Source: Adiantum capillus-veneris (lineage: Eukaryota; Streptophyta; Polypodiopsida; Polypodiales; Pteridaceae). Taken from it: a stretch of 64,000 bases of DNA. The notes under the pieces were generated by a model. That model saw nothing but the letters and a program-made list of their open reading frames with translations, did no database searches and was not told where the DNA came from. The stretch is taken from positions 14,646,978 to 14,710,977 of the forward strand of contig CM043961.1 of NCBI GenBank assembly GCA_014529385.2. The letters run 5' to 3'. Position 1 is the first letter of the stretch, and every line of letters begins with the position of its first letter. Position numbers and translations under genes: made by a program. Shown piece by piece: positions 35,618 through 47,317 of this stretch.

Positions 35618-37476
35618 TGTAAGCTCACAGGACATTTATGACACTTTGTTGCCTCTTTTTAGTGGTGGAAATAAGAACGTAAGTTCCAATGAGGCAAATG
35701 TATAGCCTATGGGGGTTTCTCAAAATGATACAGATCAGCTTTTTACTTATGCAAATGTACATGATGTACTTGATGAGGAAAGGGCCAAAAATGAGCAGGC
35801 TAGAGGTATGCCAAAATGACTGGTGCACACTTTGCATTTCAGTAAATTGGATGCACCTTTGTCTAGTCGTACTCGTTCAAGCTCTCACCATGCATCGGGT
35901 TGTTATGCTTTGGCTGTGTCTAGCTTACATGATGGTGAGGAGCCTCTATCTTTTGATGAAGCATAGAATTCAGAAAATTGGATGGCTGCCATTCAATCAG
36001 AATATCATGCACTTATAGAAAATGACAATGGACTTTATGTGATTTGTCTCCTGGGAAAAAGGCCATTGGTACGAAGCGTGTTTACAAGTTGAAACACAAA
36101 CCAGATGATGAGATCGATCGCCATAAGGCTCAACTTGTTGCAAAGGGTTATGCACAACAAAAAGGCATAGATTATGAAGAGACTTTTGCTCCCACTTGTC
36201 GTATGACTACTGTGCGTTTTCTATGTGCATTGGCAGCTCATTTTGGTTGGGATGTACATCAATCAGACATTCTTACTACTTTCTTGAATAGGTGACATAT
36301 TTGAGGAAGTTTATGTAACGCAGCCTCGCGGTTTTGTCAAGAAAGGACAAGAGGACAAAGTGTGTAGATGTAAGAAGGCTTTGTATGGGTTAAGGCAATC
36401 TCCTCGTGCTTGGTATGAGAAAGTTGACACTCATTTAATCAAACAAGGATTTCGTAACAATCCAACAGAAAACACATGTATGTAAAGCGTGAGGGTGATG
36501 TACTTCTCATTGTGGTTCTTTGTGTAGATGATTTACTGATCACTGGACCAAATGAGAGACATATTGCTGAATTTAAGGCTGATTTAAATGCTACTTTCAA
36601 GATGAAATATTTGGGGTTGTTGCATCATTATTTGGGCATACAGTTTAAGTAGTGTGATGGTGGTATTTCCTTGTGTCAGAAAAGTTACATAGAGACATTG
36701 CTATGTAAGTTTGGACTTGAGGTTTGCAAACCTATTGCCACTCCCATGGAAACAGGTTTAATGTTGAGTCTACATGACGCTGGCGATCCTGCTGATGTCA
36801 CTCTTTACCAAACTGTTGTTGGCTGCCTCATTTATGTATGCAACATGAGGCCGGATATCAGTTTGCAGTCTCACAGGTCAGCAGATTTATGTATAGTCTA
36901 GGGTCTAAGCATTGGCAGGCTATCAAGAGGATTTCTCGCTACCTTAGTGGCACTTTACATCTTGGCTTGTTTTATCCCAAGGGGGGATCATTGCCGGCAG
37001 ACTTACATGCTTTTTCGGACTCAGGTTTGGCTGGTTGTTTTGACACGCGAGTGTCCACAAGTGGTTTTTGTTTCATGCTTGGCAGTTCATGTATATCATG
37101 GTTGAGCAAGAAGCAACCTACTGTGGCCACTTCAAGTTGTGAGGCTGAGTATAGGGCAATCTTCACAGCTACGGATGAGTGTGTATGGCTCAGACGCCTT
37201 ATGGCTGTTTTGGGTGTTGGACAGGACACTGCCAACACTATCTACACTGACAGTCAGAGCGGATTGGTAGTTGCGAGGAACCCAGTTTTTCATGCTCGCA
37301 CAAAGCACATTGAGGTGCATTACCACTATGTCAGGGAGAGGCTCTCAACAAGAGAGATCAGCTTGGCTTATGTGCCAACACAAGACAACCTTGCAGATCT
37401 TTTCACAAAGGCATTGTCTTGTGAGAAGCTCGTAGATTTATGCAAAGCTTTAGGCTTACTCCCATTTGTGGATTGA
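35618..37476 (+). pseudogene. Copia RT and RNase H (second half of pol)
   Basis: After the CACTA element the linker continues (LDAPLSSRTRSSSHHASG, about 35,850). RT: GTKRVYKLKHKPDDEIDRHKA and AQLVAKGYAQQ (about 36,070-36,160), YEETFAPTCRMTTVR, ALYGLRQSPRAWY (about 36,380), then LCVDDLLIT (about 36,523) with the catalytic DD pair intact. RNase H: GCLIYVCNMRPDIS, FSDSGLAGCFDTR, SSCEAEYRA, IYTDSQSGL and HIEVHYHYVRE. The last frame (36,838-37,476) is open to a natural end. Stops and shifts at about 35,700, 35,815, 35,965, 36,292, 36,483 and 36,650 make the whole inactive. No polypurine tract is visible after it. Confidence 0.88.
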
Positions 37477-37538
37477 TCATATCCTTAGGGCATGGCACTT
37501 CCCTTTACTCATGTGCCAGCTCTTGTTCACCGCATCAC

Positions 37539-37703
37539 TCCCTCTTTAGGAGGTTTTTCCCCCCGTGCATTATATATAGCCCATCATTCTAGGGCTATCT
37601 ATCTTTCCATTGCACACCAAGTAACACACTCTCTAGTGTGTGCCTTGATCTTCCTTCGTCTTCTCCAAGCTGTGTGTGTTTCTCTGCAGCCCTAATTCCA
37701 ACA
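37539..37703 (+). repeat. Copia 3' LTR, left part missing
   Basis: Matches the right two thirds of the 5' LTR (from CCCTCTTTAGGAGG to CCTAATTCCAACA). The first 70 or so bases and the polypurine tract are replaced by unrelated sequence, so a deletion removed this junction. Confidence 0.8.
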
Positions 37704-40683
37704 AGTGCATGCATTAATTTGGTTTATATTCCTTGGTATCTACTTTGACATTGAATTTTGCTAAACCTCACTTGATTGATATTAAAGCTGATCAAGTTGA
37801 CCATCCTATATGGAAAGGGAAGTGAACCCCTTATGGCACTATCTTTTAAAATCTGGGCTCTATCCAATTGGAGTAGATGCTACTCGTAAAAGTTGACGAG
37901 TTGGGTAGGTATTGATAGTGTTTCTAAAAAGATTTCCTTATGGCATTTCTAAGAATGGCAGGTACTTGTGAGACTAAGGATAATACAGAGCATCCTTAAT
38001 TTCTATAACTTTCATTTCCTTCCTATAGTGGATAATGGAAACCTTCTCATCTTCATAATTTTCATTTCTTTCTATTAAGTTCTTTTGAAACTCTACTTAT
38101 ACATCCTGGATAGCTTGGTCTTCTTTGCCCTTTCCTGTTCATATGGGATGTGCTGCTTTCTTGATGCTTTGGGCACATATATTGTCCACATGATCAGATC
38201 CCACCCACCCCTTTAACATCATTCATAGTATAAACTACTTTTGACCTATCTTTTCTAGTCGCATCTAGTACACACAGCAAGTAGTGTACAAACATTATTT
38301 GATGCATCATTTGGTATACATTTTAGGAAATCCTTGACAGCCTTAATCTTGGAGAACAATCATATCTTCATTGAGAATCCATAAATTCAACTCGAACTCT
38401 CATTTTTGCATCGTGTCCACAAAGTGGCATGATAACTTTGTGAGTCCTTTGATCACCAATCGTCTAGCTACAATCTCTTCTATATTCATCATCATTGGCA
38501 TGGTGTCTTTGCCTCTCATACCTTCTCTCATGCTGACCATGATTTCCATCATCATGGTGGTAACAATGTCTACTATGATCATGAAAATAAACATCTCACA
38601 ATATGTGACATAGTGGCCAAGAAAGAAATTCTAGTCATCTTAATTTTTGTATAACACTCTCACAAAATACAGAAGAGAATGACCAATAGTATCTTTCTCT
38701 GGTAATAAAGCCACTTTTGGGACATCACACATCAAGTGAAAGTTCTCTAAGTAGTTTGTGGCACCGCTTTGCATAATCTCACTATACAACATGATCACCT
38801 TAGTCTCACTTATGTCTTTGCCTTTCTAGCTAATTTTCTTTTGTAAAGAACCTAAATCACCTCCTTCAAAGAAGTTATGAATACTCTAAAAATGGTCAAA
38901 GATTAGAGCATTTTAGTTGTTCATCACTTATAATCATGATCTGGCACGTACATGAGAGAGAAATAAACTTTAATGATTGTTTCATTTTCATATGTTATGT
39001 TTTATGAACCCTTTTTGAAGTTTCTTAATTAAACAATATATGTGGTTGTCCTTTCACAAAACATATGTGTGGCATTTTTTGAGAGATGTACAGTCCCTTC
39101 CTCACGAAAGCCCCCAAGCTCCAGAAAGCAACCATGGTCCATGATCCATGACAACTTCAAGTGAAACCTTACCTCGGTAAACATAGTAGCTTGTCAAGTG
39201 GGGCATCCTCATGCCCCATTTTTAAAAAATCTCTTAGCCAACCAAGTAAAAAACTCTTATACCAAAGTAAGTATCCAAAGGGGGTTTGAGTCTCTTTGCA
39301 AGGCACGGAGACTAAGAGATTGTCTGTTGACTGTGTCTTTTCTTCAAAACAGGGTTCCAACGATGGGCGTATGGCTACAACCAGGGCCCATGTCCGTCGA
39401 TTCTCTATAGCCTCCAAAGATTTGTGCTTTGGGATAAAGGTTGTGTATCATTGTTTGCAATAGAATGGAGCAAGTCTAGGAGAGTCTAAACTTGAATGTT
39501 TACATTTGTGTTGCTCCTTGTCTTACTTTTAGTGCGAAGAACAACATGAATGTTGGTAGCTTTTGACGAAGTACTTAGGAACACAACGCTACTCGCTTTG
39601 AGGCTTTTGCCACACGTTTCCCACGGGCCGCTTCTGACTCTTGAGGGTGCAATTGATTATGGACTTTGCTTGTTGTGGTGAGCAAGCTTTCAACCAATCG
39701 TCATCCTTCTCCTCATTGTTCATGTTTTTGGTCACGCGAGCTTCATGATGGATAGTCAACGTTGGCGACTTTAAAAGGTTGAGCCATGGAGTGTCTACAA
39801 TGCAAAAAGAAGGAACGAATGCAGAACAAGATGATTGAAAAAATGACAAGATTTGGAGCGACCCCTATTGGTTTTTTAACCATACTGCAACGTGAAGCCA
39901 CTTAGGCCAACCAACCAACCAAGTAAAGAGAAGGAAACGTTCATATAAGTTAAGAGTTGGGCATTCACTCACAATTGTGAGTTCTGCTATAAAAAAAAAA
40001 AAAAGAAAGAGTTAGGCATTCATTGGACACTCATTTTCAAGGTGAGCCATAAAGCTTGGTTAATCCCGCAGGTTTTGGCAATATAATCGAAGAGCAATAA
40101 TAGGGTGTTTTTTCGAAGAGAGACCTGAGTAGGGAGTACCCAATCAAATCAAATCAAAAAATAGAAAAAATCAAAGAAGATACGGACGAGGGTGGAATAG
40201 GGACTTTGTCGAGCGACGCGACAGTCAACCAGAAGGGTGTGTGGGCGAGTTGGCAGACAGAGGAGCAAGGGCCGCACAGAAGACGGAGAGGCCTTTCGCC
40301 TCGCAAGCTTCCAGCTGAACCTCTGCGCACCTGGGGAGGAGGGGGGGCTGTAGATATTTTTTCAAATTTAATATTCAAGGCTTTGACATCCGAAGGCGGC
40401 TGTGTTTGTGGTCTACAACAATTCACAGTACATCATACCTTTGCACGCCCGTGTTCGACTCTCCAATCCCAATTTTTAGAGGGGTGACCATCTATTGAGG
40501 GGTATGAGTTGCTAAGGTAAGGAATCTTGGGACGAATGAATAAATAGAAGAACCTCATTAGTGACCCTTCTTTTCGAGGAGTAATTACACCGTGACTGAG
40601 ACAACGCATTTTCGTGAAAGTACGTGCCCAGTTTGCTATAAAGAGAAGCACGAAGCATCCTCAGTTGGGTAATTAGAGCTAGT
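37704..40683. other. Stretch without recognisable gene
   Basis: About 3 kb. Only short frames; one near 38,400-38,600 encodes a Met/Ile- or, in another frame, His/Asp-rich run that might be a decayed gag tail, but I cannot support it. GC content rises near 40,190-40,340 without a clear protein. Confidence 0.45.
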
Positions 40684-40753
40684 ATGGCGGCTATTTGCAT
40701 CTGCGTGCTTAAGATGTCGTTCCTGGCAATGGAAGGTGAGAGCCTCCACTCCG

Positions 40754-40852
<99 letters not shown>

Positions 40853-41027
40853 GGGGTATTTAACGCATTGCGTTTCTGCATGTACTGCTGTATATGTTCG
40901 TGTCTGTGTATGAGAGAGAGAGAGAGAGCAATATTGTTTCTGCACTTATAGGGGCTGTGCTGGTGGGCGTTGGTGGAGGAGGCGTAGCGTCAGCTGAGTG
41001 CCTGACGAGCGATGTGGTAGTGGAGAG
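40684..41027 (+). pseudogene. Small two-exon gene of unknown function, 5' part (copy A)
   Basis: Exon 1 (40,684-40,735) encodes MAAICICVLKMSFLAME. A GTGAGA donor starts a 216-bp intron holding a GT/AG microsatellite, which ends at a TTATAG acceptor (40,951). Exon 2 continues in phase as GAVLVGVGGGGVASAECL, up to the copia insertion after 41,027. The hydrophobic start plus Gly/Val-rich stretch could be a signal peptide or membrane anchor. The same exon sizes and splice sites recur in copy B (61,902), including exon 1 of exactly 52 bases. The reading frame resumes after the copia at 57,959. I do not recognise the family. Confidence 0.55.
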
Positions 41028-41628
41028 TGTGAAATATCCTAGCACTATAACGGTGCTCACTCACTGCCTCAATCATCTCACCCACCCCCTAAATCATCTC
41101 CCCCTAATTTAGGTAACGTCCCTTCATCCTAGCACTTACCCAATAAGGGCTAGGTCACGTGGCCTGCTTTCCTACAACCTACCCAGTAAACCCCTTACCG
41201 GATCTTCTCTCTCTACATGTCAATTCAACTTGGAAACGTGCGCGGTTTTTGTCGTCTTCTACCCATGCAAAGCAGCCGCCCAGTCATTCGAGCGGCAATC
41301 GTTGCCTCGCCAATTTTTTGAGATGTCGACCTGCGTTTTGCCACCATGATGAGCCTGATTGTCGTGGACTTTTGCTGTGTAGTGACTGGCTACCTCAACT
41401 GGAAAGCAAGAGGGCAGTGTCCAGGGGACCTAGCCCTAAGGCTTCCCTTGCCTAATGTATATAAAGGCACCTCTGTTATGTTTAAAAGCGTGCAAGTTCT
41501 TATTTCATTTTATCAATACAAGTTAGCTTCATTTCCTTGCTACACTGCAGTGTCTCTCTCTCCTATTATTTACTTTGGTTAGATTAGTTGTTGTTTATCG
41601 ATTAGCATCAGTTCTTATTTGCTTCACA
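41028..41628 (+). repeat. Copia 5' LTR (601 bp)
   Basis: Complete LTR. It includes about 290 bp absent from the 3' LTR. A TATATAA-type promoter motif lies near 41,458 (AATGTATATAAAGGC), shared by both LTRs. The primer site at 41,629-41,640 follows without a gap. Confidence 0.92.
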
Positions 41629-41771
41629 TGGTATCAGAGCTTCGTAGAGCTTAGGAACTCGCCTTAGCCCCTTGCATCTTTATCATAGCTAGCACATAGA
41701 GCCCCTCTCTATTATCTTCCAAGCACTCGAAGGTTTGCTCGTTCACGTCAAGGAATCCGGAGCCTTGCACG

Positions 41772-42664
41772 ATGGTCGAGTCATCCTCCATGTCCTCTGC
41801 CGCATACAAGCCTCGCTACGTCATCGACAAACTCAACGGCATGAATTACCAAGTATGGAAGATACGAATGGAGCTTTACCTTAAACAGCTTCAACTCTGG
41901 GAAATTACGTCGGGCGTCGAAGCTCAACCCGACAAACCCAAAGACAAGGATCCTGTTGGCATCTTCGATGTCTACAATGCTTGGAAAAGTAAAAATAATA
42001 GTGCCAAGATGGAGCTTATTCTCCACTGCCAAGACTGGCAAGTCCAAATGGTGAAGAAACTCACCACCGCCAATGCTATTTGGAAGTTGTTTGAGAAGAA
42101 CTACGAGCTACCGACCTCGTTTACCAAGTTTCCTTGATCAAGAAACTGGTAAACGCCACTATGCATGAAGGTCAATCCTCATCCAAGTTTTTAGAAACTT
42201 GGCAATACTTCTAGGCGAAGTACTCATATCAGAGCTAGCAATCCCTGAAGAGCTTCAGTCCATGCTCTTGTTGGCCTCCCTTCCCGCATCATGGAGGGCC
42301 TTCATTACCACACAAGCCACGATGGAAAATCTACAGCTACAGATTCTAGTAGCAAAGATTCAACAAGAAGAAACCCTTCGCGACCACACCAACAGCTCGC
42401 AAAAGTCTACGGTATTAGTCACTATGGCTAAACCTCACAAACCTCACCCCGGCAAGAAGAGGTTCAACCACTCTCGCCCTCCTCGTCAACACCACAACCA
42501 TGGAAAGAAGCATCATTCAAGCCCAAAGCAATGCACAAATTGCCATTGGTTTGGTCATACTACAAAGGATTGTCGGCAACCCCGTAATCAAGGTAATTTT
42601 CGACCTCTTGCTGCATATTCTGCGATACCACCATCAATCTTCCCAATGGCCTACGCACTACTAT
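41772..42664 (+). pseudogene. Copia gag, interrupted by Ty3 element
   Basis: Starts MVESSSMSSAAYKPRYVIDK, then LNGMNYQVWKIRMELYL, typical of copia gag. A frame change near 42,110 and a TAG near 42,212 break it. It resumes as ELAIPEELQSMLLLASLPASW and reaches the zinc knuckle CTNCHWFGHTTKDC (about 42,532-42,575), followed by a short tail to the Ty3 insertion at 42,665. When reading resumes at 53,804 the sequence is already at YVPGLKKNL. The protease DSGA site is therefore absent from the window, which implies a deletion of about 60-80 codons. Confidence 0.85.
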
Positions 42665-44741
42665 TGAGGGAGAGCTTCTTGAAATGGGGCCTCTAAACCC
42701 AAACCAATGGGCCTACCCTCACAAAATGTTCGTAAAGAGGTACGCACACTACTTGGGGCACCACCTTCTTTTGGGAGTGGAGAAGGAAACCAATCAAAAT
42801 AACACTTGCACTCACCCACTCAAGCAACACACTTTGAAAATCCCCTTACTCTATATACACTATGGACACTTGAACACCATCAAAGATTATGCAACCCAAT
42901 GCCGTGCATCAAATGAAATATGCAATTTGTGGAATAGCATTCACCTTCTTCTCATAAGAATACCCATAATACATCCAAACTCCTCCTCTCTCAAGCACTC
43001 ATCAAAAAATCATGCGCACAAGACTTGCCTCTCAAACACACAAGAGAATCACTTACATCAAACTAACACACTTTGCATAGAGAGCTCATCTCCATCTATG
43101 CAATGCCGTGACACAAATAAAATCACCATGAGAGGTAGCCACATGCATATGTAATGAAGCAAAAGAGAGTTAGAGTGAGAAATTTCTTTAGACCAATTGA
43201 ATAAGTGTGGAGAAACAAACCAATGGTAAATTGAGAATAGAACACTTACTTGATTTCTCGCACATCTTTTAAGGGGAGGACAGACGCTGGCTAACCATCA
43301 CGAATTGCGACACTTGAAAGTTTTGAAGATGATTTAATGATCATTAACATAACCATGAGAGATATCATGATGTATTTACAAGTTATTGAGGTGATACAAA
43401 TGATTTATTGGGTTGATGGAGTAAGAGATTGTAGAATAGAAAGAGTGGAGGATAGAGTTGCACTTCCTCCAAAGAGGAGGGTTAGGAGGGAGGATGTGAA
43501 AGAGGGAGATTTGGGGTTTTCTCTACTATTGATCAAGAAACAACATGAAGTTGAAAATATAGGTGTGCGTCGTCGAGTCTCTCCAAGGGGGCCTATTTAT
43601 AGTTGTGTAGGAGTGGGATTATGCTACACTTAATTAGGGTGAGTGATTAGCCCTAATTAAGTGTTCTTTGACCACTCATTGAATATTGTACATAAAATGG
43701 ACTATTTATTCACCAAAAATATCATTTTAGACTGTGAAGGCTCCATAGGGGTGCATAATGTAGGTGGGCCCCACCATGAGGCCCTACGGGTGGCTCCTGC
43801 GGGGTATCTCAACTTGTCTGTCTTGGCATTTAGAAAGCATCTTTAGGTTGGTCCCATCACATGCAAGTGACCTTGCACACTCACTGCTCTTCTAGAAGAT
43901 GAGTAGGGGAAAAATAAGATCTCACCCTCTTGATTTACTTGATTTAGAGTTCCCTTTTGCTGTGAATCTGACAGATTTAAACTAATTTGACCATAACTTT
44001 TTACCTGTAGCTCGGAATGACATACTTCAAGAGAAAAATTTGACCTTCTCAACATGTTTGATATGAATTTAGACTATTCTTCACGCCCATGCACCAAGGA
44101 ATTCGGTTTGGAAGGTCCACACTAAGCTAGGGAACCTTTTGCTTCCAAGTCTTCTAGTATGGGCCCTTTGCTTGTATGCATCCATTAAGGGGAATCATGC
44201 TTTTTCAAAAGGGTATGATTCTTAAACAAATTGAGGAGGACCCAATATTACTTGCTTGTGAAAAGAATATACAATTTGAGTCTTTTTGAAAAGAGAAAAA
44301 CTATATGTATATTCTTAAGAGATATTGGGCCACCTATGTAGGAGGCATAGAAGACTTGTAGAGATGGACCATAATATTTGGTAAAGACAAGTGGAGAGTT
44401 GATTTTCCATGGTAATTTATCTATATGGGATGGAAGATGGATATATTATTTTTCTACTACTAGTTTACGAGAGGCAAGAAAGTTTGGGGTAGATAGTTGG
44501 TTATTGTATGCTTAATTTTATTTACAAAGCAAAAAAGAAAAGGGTGGTAATATAAATATATGACTAAGGTGACATTTTTGGGAAGAGTACAAAGTATGTG
44601 TCGCCACAAAGGTTAAACGAAGAGGGGAAATTTACTCTAGATAACTTAATAGCGTAGAAAAATATATACACATATGAGGAAAAGGACGTTGAGTAGGCTG
44701 AAAAATGTTGCAAAAAGATGGTCACCATTTTATGCCACTCA
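42665..44741 (-). repeat. Ty3 3' LTR (2077 bp)
   Basis: Aligns with 50,884-53,799 apart from the 845-bp solo-LTR insertion there. Plus-strand frames within it (for example 42,684-43,154) recur in the other LTR only because the LTRs are copies. They resemble no protein I know. Confidence 0.93.
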
Positions 44742-44914
44742 TATTAGCCCTCCCCCAAGCCTAGAGATATTCATATCTTTAGGACGGTGTTGCTTCTTTT
44801 TTTTTTTTTTTTCTCTTTTGTTGTCATTTTTCCTTTTTCACTTTTTTTTTTTTCAATAGGAGGAGTGTCATGCACTCTTTTACTCCATTAGACCTACTTT
44901 TCATTACCTCAATC

Positions 44915-47014
44915 CTATAAATCGGAGATGGGAGGGTTGCCTTGGGTATGTTCAGATTCCAAGGCTGGTTCTTCTTTGCACATCAAAGCTTTAAAAATAG
45001 GTGGAGCATTTGCCAAGCCGAAGGGAGCCATGCCAATTTGGAGCTTAGACGATGTAGGCAGATGATTGCCTATCAACGGATTGATACGTTGAAAGTAGGG
45101 CTTGAATCTCCATCCATTGACTCTGGTCTTGTGGAGTTTTCCTGATAAATCTGCTAATCTGTAACTACCATTCCCAAACTTTGTTTTTATCATGAAAGGT
45201 CCCTCCCATCTTTGCAAAAACTTTTTGTCAAGTTGAGTATCAAGTCGGTTATCATAGTGAAGAACCAACATACCTGCCTTCAATCCTTTCCCCTTGAGCT
45301 TCTTGTTGGTTTTGTCCCTTTGGCTTGTCGCTTTGGTGATGTAGTGATCAATGGACTCTTCTCTATCTAGCTCATGTCGTTGGAGATCTAAGATCCTTTC
45401 ATGTAGAACCTCTTTTGGTTTTTTTGCCACTCTTGCAAGAACGCGCAAGCTTGAGAGCTCTACCTCAATGGGGAGAAGTGCCTCCTGTCCATAAACTAGA
45501 TGAAAAGGGGTGAATTGGGTAGATACTTTGAAAGATGTCCTATACGCCCAAAGAGTAGCCGTCAAATGGCGATCCCAATCATTAGGCCGGTCCACAACCT
45601 GCTTAGAAATGATCTTACATATCATTTCATTCACTTTTTCCACCAATCCGTTGCATTGAGGATAGTAGGGTGTGGAATGCAGGTGTTTCACTTTTAACCT
45701 CCTCAAGAGATCATTCAGAAGTTCAGCCCTAAAACCCGGGCCTCGATCTGATAAGATTTCTAGGGGTGTTCCAAACCTACTACAAATATGATAAAAAATA
45801 AACTTTGATACCTCTTCAGCTGTGATTCGGGTTGTGCTTGTTGCTTTCGCCCATCGTGTCATGTAGTCAACACCCATGATGATGAAAACCTTCCCTGTAG
45901 AAGTACGAGGTAGGGTACCTATTGCATCCACACCCCACTTTTCAAAAGGGCCATAAGATATTATTGGGACTCGAGGCTCATATGTTAGTCGTCTATCCCC
46001 AGCAATTTGGCATGGCTTACATGCCTTACACCAATATTGGACATCACGATGTAAGCTCGGCCAAATAAACCCTGCTTGTAAAATCTTCCTACTTGTAATA
46101 TCTTGAGAAAGGTGACCACCACAGACATCATCATGACATGAAAGAAGAATTTTCTCTATCTCTTGCACACCTGGTACTCTCCTCAAGACCAAATCTTTCC
46201 CTTTGTGATATAAATCATCCGCGATCAATTGGTAAGGTGTGGTCTTCTTAACTAGTCTATGTCTTTGCACCTTGTCTAAGTGTTTGGGACACTCACCTGC
46301 TTGTAGAAAGAAGATAATGTCTTTTAGCTCCTCTTGACCTTGATATTTGGGTTCATATAGTTTCACACCTCCTACCGCCATTTGAAGCTTTTCATTTGCG
46401 AGTAAGTCTGCTTCCTTGTTATGAGTTCTCACAATGTGTTGTACCTGTGTTGCTTTAAAACCCTTCATCAAAACTCTTACACTACTAAGCCACTCAAACA
46501 ATGTATGATTCTTGCACCTCCAAGTCCCTTGGATTTGCCTGACCACTAGCAAAGAATCACCTTTTATAATAAGTCTTTGTATGCCTAATTCTTTGCATTC
46601 TTCTAACCCAAGGGTTAGAGCAGCATACTCAGCCTCATTGTTAGAGTGAACATTGGGTAGAGTGATACCTTTTCTAACCATTAACTCCTTTTGTGGGTTC
46701 AAAATGATGATCCCCCCTGCTGCTTTGTCTTGTTGGCGTTGATAAGCTCCGTCAAAGCATAAAGTATGGGCATTATCAATCTCCTTCACTTTGAACTGTT
46801 TTGAGCCTTCCTCTCTTTGTAGTCGTGATCCTTCCCTTTCTCTCACTTTGTAGGTGAGAATGTCTGCAAGTCCTGCTCTTGTGCTATCTTCTACAAGGAA
46901 AGTGTATTCAAATTCTTGGAGTTCAAGCACCCACTTTGCTATTCTAGATGAGAGGCTCATGTGTTGTACTACATATGGTAGAATGTGCTCTAAGGTGAGA
47001 AAAACAAATGGCAC
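44915..47014 (-). CDS. Ty3 pol C-terminal part: second RNase H and integrase
   Basis: A 699-codon open frame, the longest in the window. It starts within the tail of the RT-linked RNase H (SSRIAKWVLELQEFEYTF). A second, type-I RNase H follows (CFDGAYQ..., NNEAEYAAL, KGDSLLVVRQ, HNKEADLLANE), the hallmark of the Tat lineage. Integrase: HHCC zinc region (GGHLSQDIT...CKACKPC), core WGVDAIGTL, SDRGPGF and a YPQCNGLVEKVNE block giving D, D and E. A GKGLKAGMLVLHYDNR to WRFKPYFQR C-terminal domain closes it. After the normal end the frame runs on as MAPFGLANAPPIFKALM, which looks like an RT motif. No internal stops. Confidence 0.9.
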   Translation of the reverse strand: MPFVFLTLEHILPYVVQHMSLSSRIAKWVLELQEFEYTFLVEDSTRAGLADILTYKVREREGSRLQREEGSKQFKVKEIDNAHTLCFDGAYQRQQDKAAGGIIILNPQKELMVRKGITLPNVHSNNEAEYAALTLGLEECKELGIQRLIIKGDSLLVVRQIQGTWRCKNHTLFEWLSSVRVLMKGFKATQVQHIVRTHNKEADLLANEKLQMAVGGVKLYEPKYQGQEELKDIIFFLQAGECPKHLDKVQRHRLVKKTTPYQLIADDLYHKGKDLVLRRVPGVQEIEKILLSCHDDVCGGHLSQDITSRKILQAGFIWPSLHRDVQYWCKACKPCQIAGDRRLTYEPRVPIISYGPFEKWGVDAIGTLPRTSTGKVFIIMGVDYMTRWAKATSTTRITAEEVSKFIFYHICSRFGTPLEILSDRGPGFRAELLNDLLRRLKVKHLHSTPYYPQCNGLVEKVNEMICKIISKQVVDRPNDWDRHLTATLWAYRTSFKVSTQFTPFHLVYGQEALLPIEVELSSLRVLARVAKKPKEVLHERILDLQRHELDREESIDHYITKATSQRDKTNKKLKGKGLKAGMLVLHYDNRLDTQLDKKFLQRWEGPFMIKTKFGNGSYRLADLSGKLHKTRVNGWRFKPYFQRINPLIGNHLPTSSKLQIGMAPFGLANAPPIFKALMCKEEPALESEHTQGNPPISDL

Positions 47015-47029
47015 AGGGAGAAGATACGA

Positions 47030-47317
47030 TCAGAACTTCCTTACCGCAAACAAGATTGCAAAGACCACTTTCTCCATTTCAGTGTATCCCTTCTCGGCCG
47101 GAGTCATCACCTTGCTTGCAAAATAGATAGGCCTCATGTATGATGTTTTAGGATCTTTTTGCATCAAAACAACACCAATTGCTTCGAAACCTACACTTGG
47201 AGTGACATAGTAGGTCTCCTTTGGATCTGGTGGCATTAGGATTGGGAGAGAGCTAAGAATGCCCTTCACTTCCTCAAAACATTTTGCATGTTCTTGCATG
47301 TTCCCTCCCCCATTCAA
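47030..47317 (-). pseudogene. Ty3 RT-linked RNase H segment
   Basis: HAKCFEEVKGILSSLPIL...DPKETYYV through GVVLMQKD and RPIYFASKVMTPAEKGYTEMEKV is the RNase H that directly follows RT in Ty3 elements. It overlaps the end of the RT frame in another frame (shift near 47,290). It is separated from the 699-codon frame by a second shift near 47,020, so the polyprotein is broken at two points around this domain. Confidence 0.85.

Noticed and set aside
38371-38620. Possible gag-tail coding on the minus strand
   Set aside because: One frame gives His/Asp/Arg-rich text like some gag tails, but no domain follows and there are stops, so support is too weak.
42684-43154. 156-codon plus-strand frame repeated at 50,858-51,373
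   Set aside because: It lies in both Ty3 LTRs, antisense to the element. Conservation is explained by LTR identity, and the frame differs at its ends.
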